Source of the DNA: Sipunculus nudus
Taxonomy: Eukaryota > Annelida > Sipuncula > Golfingiida > Sipunculidae
Length of the DNA stretch: 64,000 bases
Direction: 5' to 3'
Assembly: GCA_026874595.1 (NCBI GenBank)
Contig: CM049322.1
Coordinates: 50,135,340-50,199,339 of the forward strand
Part shown: one piece after another, positions 23,591-36,283 of the stretch
Layout of the letters: each line of letters begins with the position of its first letter
Numbering within the stretch: position 1 is the stretch's first letter
Notes under the pieces: generated by a model
The model's input: the letters and a program-made list of their open reading frames with translations, nothing else
Told to the model about the DNA's origin: nothing
Database searches by the model: none
Program-made: the position numbers and the translations under genes

Positions 23591-23825
23591 TCCATTTTTA
23601 GAGTGAACATTAAAGTCGGTGTCCTAGCTGAAAAGGAAAAAAAATATATACGTCATCCGACATAAAACATCCATTTATTGACCGAAAGCTACCACTTTCA
23701 TACTGCTATCAGGCATTTTTATTACCTACACATGTATACCTGTCAAGCTATCAAGCACACATGGGTGAAAATTTGTCACCAAAATGGTACCAATGGTCCA
23801 AATTTTTGGGTCTAGCTGAAGTACT

Positions 23826-24487
23826 AACCCCCCCCCCCCCCCCATCGTGACAAACAATAATGAACGTTACTTAATATCACCCCCCCTTTTCTATATTGAC
23901 GATCAAAATGTATGTTGTTGAAGATCGTTCCCCCGTCATGACGATCATAAAGAATATTACTGAATATCATCCTCGATCCCCATCCCCCCCTCCATCCTTA
24001 CAATCATAATAAATGTTACTTGATAACCCTCTCCGGTCGTAACGATCAAAATGAATGTTATTGAATATCGTCCTCCTGTCGTGTCGAATCAAAGTGAATG
24101 TGCGTCCCCCATCGTGACGTTCATAATGAATGTAACCTGGTACACCCCTCCCCCCCACCCCCCCCCCCTCCCCCCCCCAGTCGTGATGATCATTATGAAT
24201 GTCACTGAATATCGCCCCCCCCCCCCATTGTAACGTTCATAATGAATGTGACCATGGAACCCCCCCCACCCCCCCCCCCCCCCGTCGAAACGATCATTAT
24301 GAATGTTACTGAATAGCGTCCTCCATCGTGACGTTCATGATGCATGTAACCCCGTCCCCCCCCCCCCCCCCCCCCCTTCCCGTCGTGATGATCATTATGA
24401 ATGTCACTGAATATCGCCCCCAATCGTAACGTTCATAATGAATGTAACCTGGTACCCCCCCCCCCCCACCCCGTCGTAATGATCATT
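23826..24487 (-). repeat. C-tract tandem array (mirror of 31,936-32,545)
   Basis: Units of about 60-65 bp each hold a long C run followed by a CGTCGTGACGATCATWATGAAT-like core. About ten units. It is the reverse complement of the G-tract array of the other arm. Confidence 0.85.
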
Positions 24488-25424
24488 GGGTATTTCTACA
24501 GAAAACGTCGCATTTCAAGGGTTTTCTTGGTGATTTTTTTTTAATCTTTGTTTTAGATATAACAAAACTTAATATGTAAAAAAATGTCGTTAGAATTGTA
24601 AAAATAGGCCTATAATGCAAGTATAGTGCACTTTTCAGTTTCCTCTTCTTATAAATAGTCCAGGTGAGGGGAAAATATGAACCTTTTTCTCGACACCGTG
24701 ACACGCAGTAAAATCTCACTTGCACATTTCAGAAATTGTTTTGACTAGATTTTTTTTTGTGATTTTCGATAAAATTAAAATTAATAGCCTTTGATAAAAT
24801 CAAAACATAAATTTCAGTTATGAATTTAACAAAAAAAAAGTGTGTAAAAAGAACATATTTTCTTCTTTTTAATTAACTTTTGAAAACAAAAATTGGTCTC
24901 TACTCCTATTTTTGCTTCCAGAGGGGTGCATTTGCAGGGATTTACCGGACAAGGTACTTTGGTACATCTACCTTCAGAATTTGAGTCGAAATACCTTGTT
25001 AATTTTTTTGAATGCACAGAAAATAAAATTTAAACATGGTTTTAAATCCTCTAGGTAACGGTGTTGAGCATAGATAACGGTGTTGAGCATAAAAAACGGA
25101 GTCGAGCTTCTGACGTAAAAAATAACCGTTGTGACTAGTTGAATACCAGTATTATGTATTAAAACAAGCAAATGCCTGTTTGAATAGAAGAAACGTAAAT
25201 GTTTTAAAATATTTAGCCCAAAAATATGTTTCAAATTCTATTTTAATAATTTGGATTTAATACCAAGTTCTCGACAACCCGTTTCCTTGCTCTCGATACC
25301 GTTATTCTTCATGCAGGTAACGGCTTCGAGTGGTAACGGTGCTGAGATTTTTTCATCTATACGTCAAATGCAGGACAAAAATTACTTCCATACCGTCCCT
25401 AAGAGGGCCAGCACCAATTATCAC
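24488..25424 (-). mobile_element. Truncated copy of the GGGTATTTCTACAG-ended element, cut by the assembly gap
   Basis: Starts with GGGTATTTCTACAGAAAACG after CATT (the 4-bp duplication as seen on this strand). It is co-linear with 31,931 down to 31,004 of the complete copy. It includes several AACGGTGTTGAG motifs (reverse of CTCGACACCGTT). Its other half is missing because the contig ends. Confidence 0.75.
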
Positions 25425-25924
25425 NNNNNNNNNNNNNNNNNNNNNNNNNNNNNNNNNNNNNNNNNNNNNNNNNNNNNNNNNNNNNNNNNNNNNNNNNNNN
25501 NNNNNNNNNNNNNNNNNNNNNNNNNNNNNNNNNNNNNNNNNNNNNNNNNNNNNNNNNNNNNNNNNNNNNNNNNNNNNNNNNNNNNNNNNNNNNNNNNNNN
25601 NNNNNNNNNNNNNNNNNNNNNNNNNNNNNNNNNNNNNNNNNNNNNNNNNNNNNNNNNNNNNNNNNNNNNNNNNNNNNNNNNNNNNNNNNNNNNNNNNNNN
25701 NNNNNNNNNNNNNNNNNNNNNNNNNNNNNNNNNNNNNNNNNNNNNNNNNNNNNNNNNNNNNNNNNNNNNNNNNNNNNNNNNNNNNNNNNNNNNNNNNNNN
25801 NNNNNNNNNNNNNNNNNNNNNNNNNNNNNNNNNNNNNNNNNNNNNNNNNNNNNNNNNNNNNNNNNNNNNNNNNNNNNNNNNNNNNNNNNNNNNNNNNNNN
25901 NNNNNNNNNNNNNNNNNNNNNNNN
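25425..25924. other. Assembly gap, 500 N
   Basis: Exactly 500 N, a conventional placeholder for a gap of unknown size. It coincides with the inner end of the left palindrome arm. Confidence 0.99.
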
Positions 25925-26314
25925 AATGACGGGCTAGTCATAGTCGTGCTTATCGTGTGTATAAGGAGAGTGAATATGTGGAGCAAGCACTTATCTAGGA
26001 TTTTTTTCTATTGCAGTAAGTAAAGCGTAGACAGAGTGAGGAGACCGAGCTTGTACTGGATTACATCAACGGTTTTCAAAACCTATACCAATGGGTGTCA
26101 AAATCTAATTTCACAAGATTGTATAATTAAGAAAATTTATCAAGAAAAATATTTCCCTTTGTTACATTATTTGTGTATTTAATTATATATGGCAACTAGT
26201 AAGGAAATCAGAGACCTCGGTTCCATTTAAAATGATACATTATGAACTCTTTGATAGGTATATATGTGAAGAATAAAACTTGTACAGTGTACCTGGATCT
26301 TTGTAATTACCTGA

Positions 26315-26352
<38 letters not shown>

Positions 26353-27171
26353 CAGAGGGAAGGAGAGAGAAAAAAAGTTGTTCGTCCGGACTTCTGTGAG
26401 CACATGCATAATGATAAATATATTATACGTATAACGATACCTTAAGGCCCGTAATGAGAAATACTCAATAACGGCTTATATTCCTTGGATACAAATCTGC
26501 GCCTTGTCCAGTATGAAGCCCCCCCCCCCCCCCCCATTAGTGAGACACTTGGCCATGATGGGTGGAATTATCTTGTAAACTTCAGTCCCAAGTGAAGAAT
26601 TTTGTCATACTGGAAGATTTTATTACGATGTAATTTTTCCTTGCTTCTAAAAATGTAAACATTTATGCAGAAAAAAACAATTCCACTTAACTGCCTGTTT
26701 TATATCAGCTCCTCATATTTGATACTTTAATCATCCATTTTTTAAAAATATTTTAACGTTTTATACACCGTGAGATGGGGACTTAGATAAGCACTAAAGT
26801 TTAATGCCCCCCCCCATATATATATATATAATCTGGCATTGATTTTTAGTAATAAATAATATAAATTATTATAAGATTATGGAGATACTGGTACGGTTAG
26901 GTCATTTAAAACACATCGTTATTATACGACAATATGTGCATGCACACTCACCACGTTATTCCTGCGCATACCTTTTTGAGGACACCCCCCCCCCCCCCCC
27001 CTCCCCCAACCTTCTTTCCAATGGTCTGTAGCGACATCTCTTGGAAAGCACGATCACTATATATTCTATGTCCAAAGACCTAAATAGGTGAAAAAAAATA
27101 AACAAAATTCATAATTTTCATATGTTGAAAATATATTAAGTAATATTAATAATAATTATTATTATAATATA

Positions 27172-27223
<52 letters not shown>

Positions 27224-27829
27224 TCCGTGTATATCAACCTCTAACCAAGTATTAGCCCCATGTATACCCCCATTCGTGTTCTCGAATTTCTGGATTAGTC
27301 ACTGTGTCAAACATACATGAAATATTGTTTTCTCTCTATATAATGTGGTATCTGACAAATTTCTTTCTGCAACGGTGTGCTTACTCCTTTATACAAACAG
27401 GAATAAGCAATTTCACCGGACTCGGCCATTAGCGAATGACAACATAGTGCGCCATCTGTTTATTCTTTCATGTTCCATCTTCTCTGCGCAGACATACGTG
27501 AGCTGTGTGACTGTGTCTGATGTTTAATCACACACAAATATCAGAATGTATAAATCAGGTGAGGGACTATGTCCGTGTGCAGGGATGGTTTTCCTGGGGA
27601 AACTTTCGCATTCAGCCAAAATGAAACAAGATGACCAGAGGTCACGCGCTTGCCGGAAAATGGAAATGATAGAGACAGATAGACAGAGAGTGCATGAAGA
27701 AACAGTCATATGAATGAGCAACATTGTGGGGGGCAGCAGAAACGGATAATATGTTTATTTATCCATGCTGACCTTTAACAGCTGCATATCTTTCTAGTGT
27801 AAAAGGGAACCAAGTTCAAAACTTTTTTC
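25925..27829. other. Non-coding, microsatellite-rich
   Basis: Contains (GA)n at 26,319-26,345, C tracts at about 26,519-26,535 and 26,985-27,002, and (TA)n at about 27,176-27,220. No gene, and no counterpart elsewhere in the window. Confidence 0.6.
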
Positions 27830-28975
27830 ATGAAATCCCGTTAATCTCGTTTGACAAGAAGCAGTGACACGTTTTCAGGTTTGTCATGTCAAGCTGGCCA
27901 AATGATATGAAATGCCGAAAACTAGACCTGTCTAGCTATAAAAGCCGCTGAGTTATAAGCATTTGCATGAAATCTCGTGTTTTCTCGTTTGACGGGAAAT
28001 GGTGCGAGCTTGTGCCTGACTTGGAGTTCTGTCATGTCAAGCGGATCATGTGGAACTAAATGCCGAAAACTAGACCTGTCTAGCTGCAGTTCCGTGAAAT
28101 CTCGTGTTTTCTCGTTTGACGGGATACGGTGCGAGATTTTGCCTGACATGCATGTCTGTCGTCGTCAAGCTGGTCTAGTGAACAAAATGCCGAAAACCAG
28201 ACGTGTCTACTCTGTAACACTCGCCGAGTTATAACCAATGCCGTGAAATCTCATGTTTTCTCGTTTGACGAGATACGGTGCGACATTCGGCCTGACTTTC
28301 AGTTCTGTCATGTCCAGCAGGACATGTGAAACAAAATGCCGAAAACTAGACCTGTCCAGCTGTAAAACTCGCCGAGTTATAAGCATTTCCGTGAAATCTC
28401 GTGTTTTCTCGTTTGAAGAGATAGGGTGCGAGATTTGGCCTGACTTGTACATCTATCGTGTCAAGCTGGTCATGTGGAAGGAAATGCCGGAAACCAGACG
28501 TGTCTAGCTGTAAAACTGGCCGAGTTATAAGCATTTCCGTGAAATTTCGTGTTTTCTCGTTTGACGAGATAGGGTGCGAGATTTTGCCAGACTTGCAATT
28601 CTGTCGTGTCAAGCTGGTCTAGTGGAACTAAATGCCGAAAACCAGACGTGTCTAGCTGTAAAACTGGCCCAGTTATAAGCATTTCCGTGAAATCCCGTGT
28701 TTTCTCGTTTGACGAGATACGGTGCGAGATTTGGCCTGTCTTGCAGCTCTGTCGTGTCAAGCTTGTTTGGTGGAGCGAAATGCCGAAAACAAGACCTGTC
28801 TAGCTGTAAAAGTCGCCGAGTTATAAGCATTTCCGCGAAGTCTCGTTTTTTCTCATTTGACGAGATATGGCGCGGAGATTTGGCGTAACTTTAGTTCTGT
28901 CGTTGTCAAGCTGGTCATGTGGAACAAAATGCCGAAAACTAGATCTGCCTAGCTTAAAAACTGACAAAGTTACAA
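27830..28975 (+). repeat. 148-bp satellite, about eight tandem copies
   Basis: The phrase CCGAAAACTAGACCTGTCTA recurs at about 27,913, 28,060, 28,189, 28,338, 28,487, 28,634, 28,783 and 28,934, usually 147-151 bp apart with one shortened unit of 129 bp. Each unit also has TCTCGTTTGACGAGATA, an inverted repeat. Overlapping open frames on both strands are by-products of the periodicity. Confidence 0.9.
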
Positions 28976-29769
28976 AAAAATGGTCGTGTTATTTCCAATT
29001 TCCATGATTTTTGCCCCAAAAAATGTAACCATGGTAACGGCAAATTTAAATAAGCTACATGTCAAAAGAAAGGCCAGGTGATGACGAAAAAAATGAGCTA
29101 TTGCAGAAGTGGATACGCCTATTTATGGCGAAGTTATAGTGCAAAAACCGTTAACCATACCTGTCGTGACCTTGACCCTTGACCTTGGAGCAATGTTGAC
29201 CAAAACAATAGGGCACCTAGAAATCAGTTTGTCAATCAAGCCTGTAAGTTTCAAGTTGATTGATGCAAAAGTGTGACCTGGAGAGTCGTGACAAACAAAC
29301 AAACAAACAAACAAACAATCAAACAAACAAACAAACAAACAAAACAGACAAAGAGACAAACAGACATACGCAACTGACGAACATGCTTGCCGAAATCGAA
29401 GATTTCCGGCAAGCAATAATAAAGGGACATACCACACACACTATTACAATTATCTATATGTACCCTCAAATAAAACTTTCCCAGGAGCATGCGCAATGAG
29501 TTCAATGCTGGTCTGCTGTGATCTGGTGAACTGAGCCACCACCGTAGGGTTAGTTAAATGAACTTAAAATGAACTTACTCGGACGGCAACAGCACTGTTA
29601 GTATATAAACTAGGTTCTTCATTTGAAATTTGTGAACAGAATTTTCCTGATGAAATTATGGATCAGAACACAGTGTCAGTATAGCGGCATGCAGTTACGT
29701 GAACCCTTATGTGATGGAAATGGCCTGTACGCAACATGTCTTTAGTAACACGTCACGTGATTTATGTTC
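28976..29769. other. Non-coding, with an (AAAC)n microsatellite and an AGGTCA-rich stretch
   Basis: (CAAA)n at 29,290-29,343. At 29,163-29,190 the minus strand carries AAGGTCAAGGGTCAAGGTCA, a cluster of AGGTCA-type half-sites. No gene. Confidence 0.6.
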
Positions 29770-30316
29770 GTCACGATGAGGAATAATATTCAGAGACAAA
29801 TAATGATCACCACGACCTGAGGGTGAAGATGTTCAGTAATGTTCGTCACGATGGGGACGAAAGGGGTGGGATGGTATTCAGCAACAGTCATTATGATTGT
29901 CACGATGAGTATGTGGCGGGGGGGGGGGTGGGGGTGATATTCAATTACATACATAATGATCGTCATGGGGGGGGGGATATTCAGTAACAGTCATAATGAT
30001 CGTAACGGGGGGGGGGGTATGATATTTAATAACATTCATTATGTGGGGGGGAGGGGTATTCATTAACATTTATTATAATCGTCAATATTGGGGGGAGGGG
30101 GGATGATATTCAATTACATACATAATGGTCGTCACGATAGGGGGAGGCGAGAGTGGGGGGGGGGGGGGGGGGGGTCCATATTCAGTAACAGTCATTATGA
30201 TCGACATGATGGGGGGGGGGGGGGGTGATATTCAATAACATTCATTATGATCGTCATGACAGAGTACGATATTCGGTAACATTCATTTTGGTTGGTATTC
30301 AGTGAGATTCATAATG
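29770..30316 (+). repeat. G-tract tandem array, inner part
   Basis: Units of about 50-70 bp with cores like ATATTCAGTAACATTCATTA, then TGATCGTCACGATG and G runs of variable length. Same family and orientation as 31,936-32,545. The two are one array split by the element at 30,317-31,931. Confidence 0.85.
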
Positions 30317-31931
30317 GGGTATTTCTACAAAAAAATGTCGCATTTCATGTCCCGAAACTATATTTGTTACTGAGAAATTAGCAAATGCTAAAAAATGACA
30401 TGAATAATCATTCAGATTGTTGCTAAAGATATAACCATTATTATGAGATAAAAGTATTTTTAAATCGGTGCAGAAATACATACAGAAAAAAAGCTGCAAA
30501 TGTTACAATACCCTTAAATTTCCGTTGTCCCTTTCTCTCGGATCTTAAATTCAAAACAGCGTTTTTCTGTAACCACTGTTCCATTTATATAGATTTTGTT
30601 TTCCCACGTTGTCACAGCGGTGAAAGTTTATTAAGATGATAATTTTGCTTGATTTTTCCTGACCGTCTTGTTTTTAATACAAAAAATTTGGATATAAAAA
30701 GTATGTCTCCCAAAATATACTCGGCACCGTTACCTGACCTTTTGACCTTGCAGCGTCAGTGAACAGAATTAAACCACTTTCCTGATGCAGGGGAGCAGCG
30801 TTTTATTAGAGTTCAGGATATTTTGTACACATGCATAATCCACAGATTAACTTTAGTAACTGTCATATCAGCGTTCCCTGTTAATCATGAAAGGGTTAAA
30901 AAAAATCACCGTATGTTTATTTGGACTCGACACCGTTACACCTGCGACAAATTAACCGTCACATATAACACTTCGAAAATGGCTTCCTCTTGTTGTTCAT
31001 GTAGTGATAATTCGTGCTGCCCTCTTAGGGACGGTATGGAAGTAATTTTTGTCCTGCATTTGACGTATAGATGAAAAAAATCTCAGCACCGTTACCACTC
31101 GAAACCGTTACCTGCATGAAAAATAACGGTATCGAGAGCAAGGTAACGGAGTCGAGAACTTGGTATTAAATCCAAATTATTGAAATAGAATTTGAAACAT
31201 ATTTTGGGCTAAATATTTTAAACATTTGCGTTTCTTCTATTCAACAGGCATTTGCTGGTTTTAATACATAATACTGGTATTCAAGCAGTCACAACGGTTA
31301 TTTTTACTTCAGAAGCTCGACTCGTTACTATGCTCAACACCGTTATCTATGCTCAACACCGTTACCTAGAGGATTTAAAACCATGTTTAAATTTTATTTT
31401 CTGTGCATTCAAAAAAATTAACAAGGTATTTCGACTCAAATTCTGAAGGTAGATGTACCAAAGTACCTTGTCCGGTAAATCCCTGCAAATGCACCCCTCT
31501 GGAAGCAAAAATAGGAGTAGAGACAATTTTTGTTTTCAAAAGTTAATTAAAAAGAAGAAAATATGTTCTTTTTACACACTTTTTTTTGTTAAATTCATAA
31601 CTGAAATTTATGTTTTTGATTTTATCAAAGGCTATTAATTTTAATTTTATCGAAAATCACAAAAAAAAAAATCTAGTCAAAACAATTTCTGAAATGTGCA
31701 AGTGAGATTTTACTGCATGTCACGGTGTGTCGAGAAAAAGGTTCATATATTTTCCCCTTACCTGGACTATTTATAAGAAAAGTAAACTGAAAAGTGCACT
31801 ATACTTGCATTATTTTTTACAATTCTAACGACATTTTTTTACATATTAAGTTTTGTTATATCTAAATCAAAGATTAAAAAAAAATCACCAAGAAAACCCT
31901 TGAAATGCGACGTTTTTCTGTAGAAATACCC
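30317..31931. mobile_element. Unclassified 1.6-kb element inserted in the G-tract array, 4-bp AATG duplication
   Basis: The terminal repeats are about 30 bp (GGGTATTTCTACARAAAAAY...). AATG flanks both ends (30,313-30,316 and 31,932-31,935), and the array consensus contains CATAATGATCAT as the natural empty site. The interior carries about ten copies, both orientations, of CTCGACACCGTTACC or close variants. No transposase recognised. A truncated copy lies at 24,488-25,424. Confidence 0.75.
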
Positions 31932-31935
31932 AATG

Positions 31936-32545
31936 ATCATTACGACGGGAGTGGGGGGGGGGGGGGGGTACCAGGTTACATTTCATTATGAACGTTACGA
32001 TTGGGGGCGATATTCAGTGACATTCATAATGATCATCACGACGGGAAGGGGGGGGGGGGGTTACATGCATCATGAACGTCACGATGGGGGACGCTATTCA
32101 ATGACATTCATAATGATCGTTATACGACGGGGGGGGGGGGGGTTCCAGGTCACATTCATTATGAACGTTACAATGGGGGGCGATATTCAGTGAAATTCAT
32201 AATGATCATCACGACTGGGGGGGGGTGTACCAGGTTACATTCATTATGAACGTCACGATGGGGGACGCACATTCACTTTGATCGACACGACAGGAGGACG
32301 ATATTCAATAACATTCATTTTGATCGTTACGACCGGAGAGGGGTATCAAGTAACATTTATTATGATTGTAAGGATGGAGGGGGGGGATGGGGATCGAGGA
32401 TGATATTCAGTAATATTCTTTATGATCGTCATGACGGGGGGAACGATCTTCAACAACATACATTTTGATCGTCAATATAGAAAGGGGGGGGGGGGGGTGA
32501 TATTAAGTAACGTTCATTATTGTTGTCACGATGGGGGGGGGGGGG
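31936..32545 (+). repeat. G-tract tandem array, outer part
   Basis: About ten units, most ending in 5 to 15 G after a CATTATGAACGTTACGATG-like core. Mirror of 23,826-24,487; run lengths differ between arms. Confidence 0.85.
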
Positions 32546-34752
32546 TTAGTACTTCAGCTAGACCCCAAAATTTGGACCATTGGTACCATTTTGGTGACAA
32601 ATTTTCACCATGTGTGCTTGATAGCTTGACAGGTATACATGTGTAGGTAATAAAAATGCCTGATAGCAGTATGAAAGTGGTAGCTTTCGGTCAATAAATG
32701 GATGTTTTATGTCGGTTGACGTATATATTTTTTTCCTTTTCAGGACACCGACTTAATGTTGTTATAAGCCTCCATACTACTTAATATGCAAAACGTATAC
32801 AGTTAAATTTGGTCTCAAATGATAGCTTAAACCATATGTTTCAGTATGACATGCTATATTTATAACCACTGGGTGTATACTGCTCAAGTAATACATTCTT
32901 ATGGACCTCATGGACCCCCCCCCCCCCCGCTTCGGCCTCATCCTTAAGAAAATACTCCTATATATATATAGAATACCGTCGACAGATAAAACGTTATGTC
33001 CCGTAACCAAATACAGCAGGAACTGCCGCAACTGTCAGCTCCAAGTTCTGTGGTAATATTGATCATTGGACTTGTAATTGGTTAGAGAGCTATAAGTAGT
33101 CCTTACTTGTGCAAGCCAAGAAACTCTTTTCGTTCCATGGCTTATCCATTGGGGATGATCAAAGGATGACTAAATACGTATGAGGTGTGCCTGAATTATA
33201 ATAGGATTTTTCTTATAAGATTTTATAGATAAGATTTTATTTTAACTTTGTTGATCACAAGTGTTTGTATTCATAATGTTTTGACCAGTTCCCAGCACGA
33301 TGATCCCATGACTGGTATGTCAGTGTTAGTTTCAAGTATCGAAAATTGTCAATTTTTTTCGGTTCTTTCTACTCAAGTCAGGAAATAAAAAAAATAGCTT
33401 TTATGTGAGGGATAGCGTTATCTTAGCGTAGTGAAACTTATATTGGTTTATTGTGTTTGTAATTTTATATTTGATTTTACCTACAGTTTGTAATGTGCTT
33501 TACCAAACATTGATCATGTGACCTTTAAGAGTATATAAACTACAGATGGCACCATTTATGTTTACCTATCTTCTGCGGTATATTTCTGGGTTTTTTTTTT
33601 CTTAATGGTAAGAAAAATTTAATCTATATGTAGCTTGCCGATTATTATGGGCTAGAGCTGAAATGGTATTTCTTAGTTTCCCTTTCTATTTTTCCATCAT
33701 TATTCGCGATTTTGAACAATGCAAAAAGATAATCTAAGACTTTTAAGTTTCTTTTGGTGAATAACAGACTGCAATTATCAGTGTGATATATATCAAGGCA
33801 CAACTCGCAATCGCTAGACCTGGTTGTTCAGACATTGTGTATATACAGGTTCTCTTGAACTCTCCTTAGTAGATAAGAATTAGATCACTGACCAATATAG
33901 ATTCAGCTGAGCATTATGACCAGTGGGGCACTTAGTAAAGTGAAACATATAAAATCAGCAGCAGAGGTAACAGATTATAATGTATTTAAGATATAGAGTG
34001 TTTAACTATATATGTAAAGTTTCACTGTTCAGTGTGAATGTTAGCTGTGTGATAAAGACTCCTTAAAAAATTGTTTGTTACATTGATTATTTCACAACTA
34101 GGCCCTTCTGTATTTTTGAACTTTCATATTCCAAAATAAAACTAAGTAATATTCAATGTTGGTTTTTTTTATGGAGAAAATACGAATTTAGGTTTATAAG
34201 TTCATAATCATATAAACATACAATCACTTTCTAACAGAAAAAAAAACCCATAAAATCTGATGAGCTCTATTTTGCATGGTTTAAAAGATAACACCGAGAG
34301 GATTATAAAAAACATTTAGTCATTTTTATTTTGGATTATCCCAGAGGCTTTTATAAGTCTATTATACTCAGAGTTATTTTAAGCCCGGCTACCTTTCCAA
34401 ATCAACTCTTGAGAAAGTTAGCACTTGCAAGGAATTAAAAAAGAAATCACCAGAAGAATGACAAACCAGTTATTTTCATGTTTTTTTATCATATGTGTTT
34501 CTAGTGAAATATTTAAATAAGGCCCCATGAGGATGCAAATATTTTCGTCATTTTTGACAACGCCTCATTGCTGACAAGTATCGTGTCACTTCAAATAAAC
34601 CCATTAGACCTTTTAATAAGTTTCTTATCTCTCCAACGACACCTACCATGTGTGTGAAATATTCCGTTATAACCCAATATATTCGTATATTGTTCTGCAT
34701 GTATGGGAGATTTCTGCCTGCGGTCGGCTTGCTGACTGTATGCGGAGATACG
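32546..34752. other. Right-arm sequence, no gene recognised
   Basis: Matches 9,030-9,256, 10,588-12,568 and 23,606-23,830 in reverse complement. The uninterrupted site of the CACTA-like insertion is at 32,755-32,770, and the deletion junction is at about 34,519. No coding region. Confidence 0.55.
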
Positions 34753-35440
34753 CATAGGCTTCGGAACAGGTTGGGGGGGGGGGGGGGCGAGGGGGGCGCG
34801 CCCCCCCCCCCCACTTTTTGGTCACAGGGGGGCACAGGGGGGGCAAAACTTCTGTAGAAGAACCCATGCATTTCCACTGCTCATGAGTCAACAAGATTCG
34901 TACTTAACTATGCATTGAAAAAATACTGGGATGAGCAGTGCTGGTGTTGGTGGTGGGGGGGGGGGGGTATATTATGATATTATGTGTCCTGTTGGAAATA
35001 TAATACTCTACAGAGAAGCTGAGACCTGTGAAACTCATGCAGATTAAATAGCATCTGATTATATATCCAGGGGGGGGGGGGAGGGAGAGAAGAATAAATT
35101 TGTTTTCTAATTTTTCTCCTCAAAGTATAACATTTGTCAGAAATAACATCTGTCACTGCTGTGCATGAAACTGGAGTTGCAACAAAATGTGTGCAAGTTT
35201 TTATATGATTATAAATGAGGCTTTGACGCGATGATTTGGCCCTCCTCCTTTTTCATGTAGGCAAACTTAATTGAAACAATTTGGGAAAACTTGACTTCAC
35301 TAGACTGGCGTAAACAGTTTTCTTTTAATCAGCTCTTTAAATCAGTAACAAATTCACTCTAATTCTCACCCATAATAATTACCTCCTCCGTTCGGGCGCT
35401 TTGTGCCCTCAGTACTTGTTCTACTCTTGCCCCCCCACAA

Positions 35441-35491
<51 letters not shown>

Positions 35492-35504
35492 AGCATAGGC
35501 TTTA

Positions 35505-35535
<31 letters not shown>

Positions 35536-36249
35536 TTTTGGCCCAGTGGTGGAGGTAGGTGTGATCTTTCTGTTTGAAATTATGTAAGTTCCATTATTTG
35601 GATGGAAAATCCATTGTATTTCTTCTGGTCTACATGCCTCACATGAAAACAACTGTAACTTAATTTCTTAATTTAGTGTGTAAAGTAATATTGGTCATTA
35701 CTGTGTAATTTTTACAGATAAGGGAATTGAATATAATGTAATTCATTTAAGTGAGAACAGTTGGAAATTTAGACTGCTTGTATGCGTAATTATTTTTTTA
35801 TACTGATAACCTTATAGACAGGTCTGCTTTGGAATATATCAATATTTTTTTGTATTGCTCAATGTTTAATAATATATGACTGACATGTGTTCAGTTTTCT
35901 GTAAATTAATTATTCATGGTAATATTTATTTGATAATTACAACTTAAACATCAAGTAAGTTTGAAAATGTTATATATCCTTTGCCTATTTGTTTCGTGCT
36001 TTATACCTTACACACCAATGGTGGAGTAAAATTAAAATCCCAGTAACGGATCTGAAGTTTTTATTACGATTTGACGAAGACTATATATTATGGTATAAAT
36101 ATTATCAATTTGGCACACATGATTCTGTAAATTAAATATTTAATCATTTTTTGTGTGGTGCAGCATGTGATTAAATATAGGAAATTGGTCAAAATACTGC
36201 ACTGAAAATGCATTTTTTATGTTTTATTTTTTCAAAATTTTCCAAACTG

Positions 36250-36283
<34 letters not shown>

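Larger units (their letters stand above)
12569..23605. mobile_element. 11-kb CACTA-like (CMC/EnSpm) DNA transposon, left arm only
   Basis: The left end is CACTCTAAAAACGGATTGG (12,569). The right end is the reverse complement of CACTCTAAAAATGGATCGG (to 23,605). Multiple subterminal TTGGTTGATTTCAACCAA-type repeats are present, dense over 23,318-23,590 and sparser over 12,582-12,690. CACT termini plus subterminal repeats are hallmarks of CACTA/EnSpm elements. The opposite arm has an uninterrupted site at 32,755-32,770. Comparison gives a 2-bp AA duplication, which is short but allowed in this superfamily. The element carries a decayed multi-exon gene, a nested hAT, dispersed repeats and microsatellites. 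No recognisable CACTA transposase was found, so it looks non-autonomous. Confidence 0.75.
3283..25424 (+). repeat. Left arm of a giant interrupted inverted repeat
   Basis: Reverse-complement matches to the right arm (31,004-53,668) run block by block: 3,283-4,079 with 52,912-53,668; 5,474-6,320 with 52,050-52,905; 6,320-6,430 with 51,194-51,303; 6,435-9,050 with 36,357-38,968; 9,051-9,256 with 34,520-34,752; 10,588-12,568 with 32,764-34,519; 23,606-25,424 with 31,004-32,763. The gaps between blocks are transposon insertions or indels unique to one arm. The arm stops exactly at the assembly gap. Confidence 0.95.

Noticed and set aside
25251-25937. Long open frames of 195-228 codons around the gap
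   Set aside because: They are open only because they run through 500 N.
27922-28888. Several overlapping frames of 63-96 codons on both strands
   Set aside because: They are repeated translations of the 148-bp satellite and shift frame with unit length.
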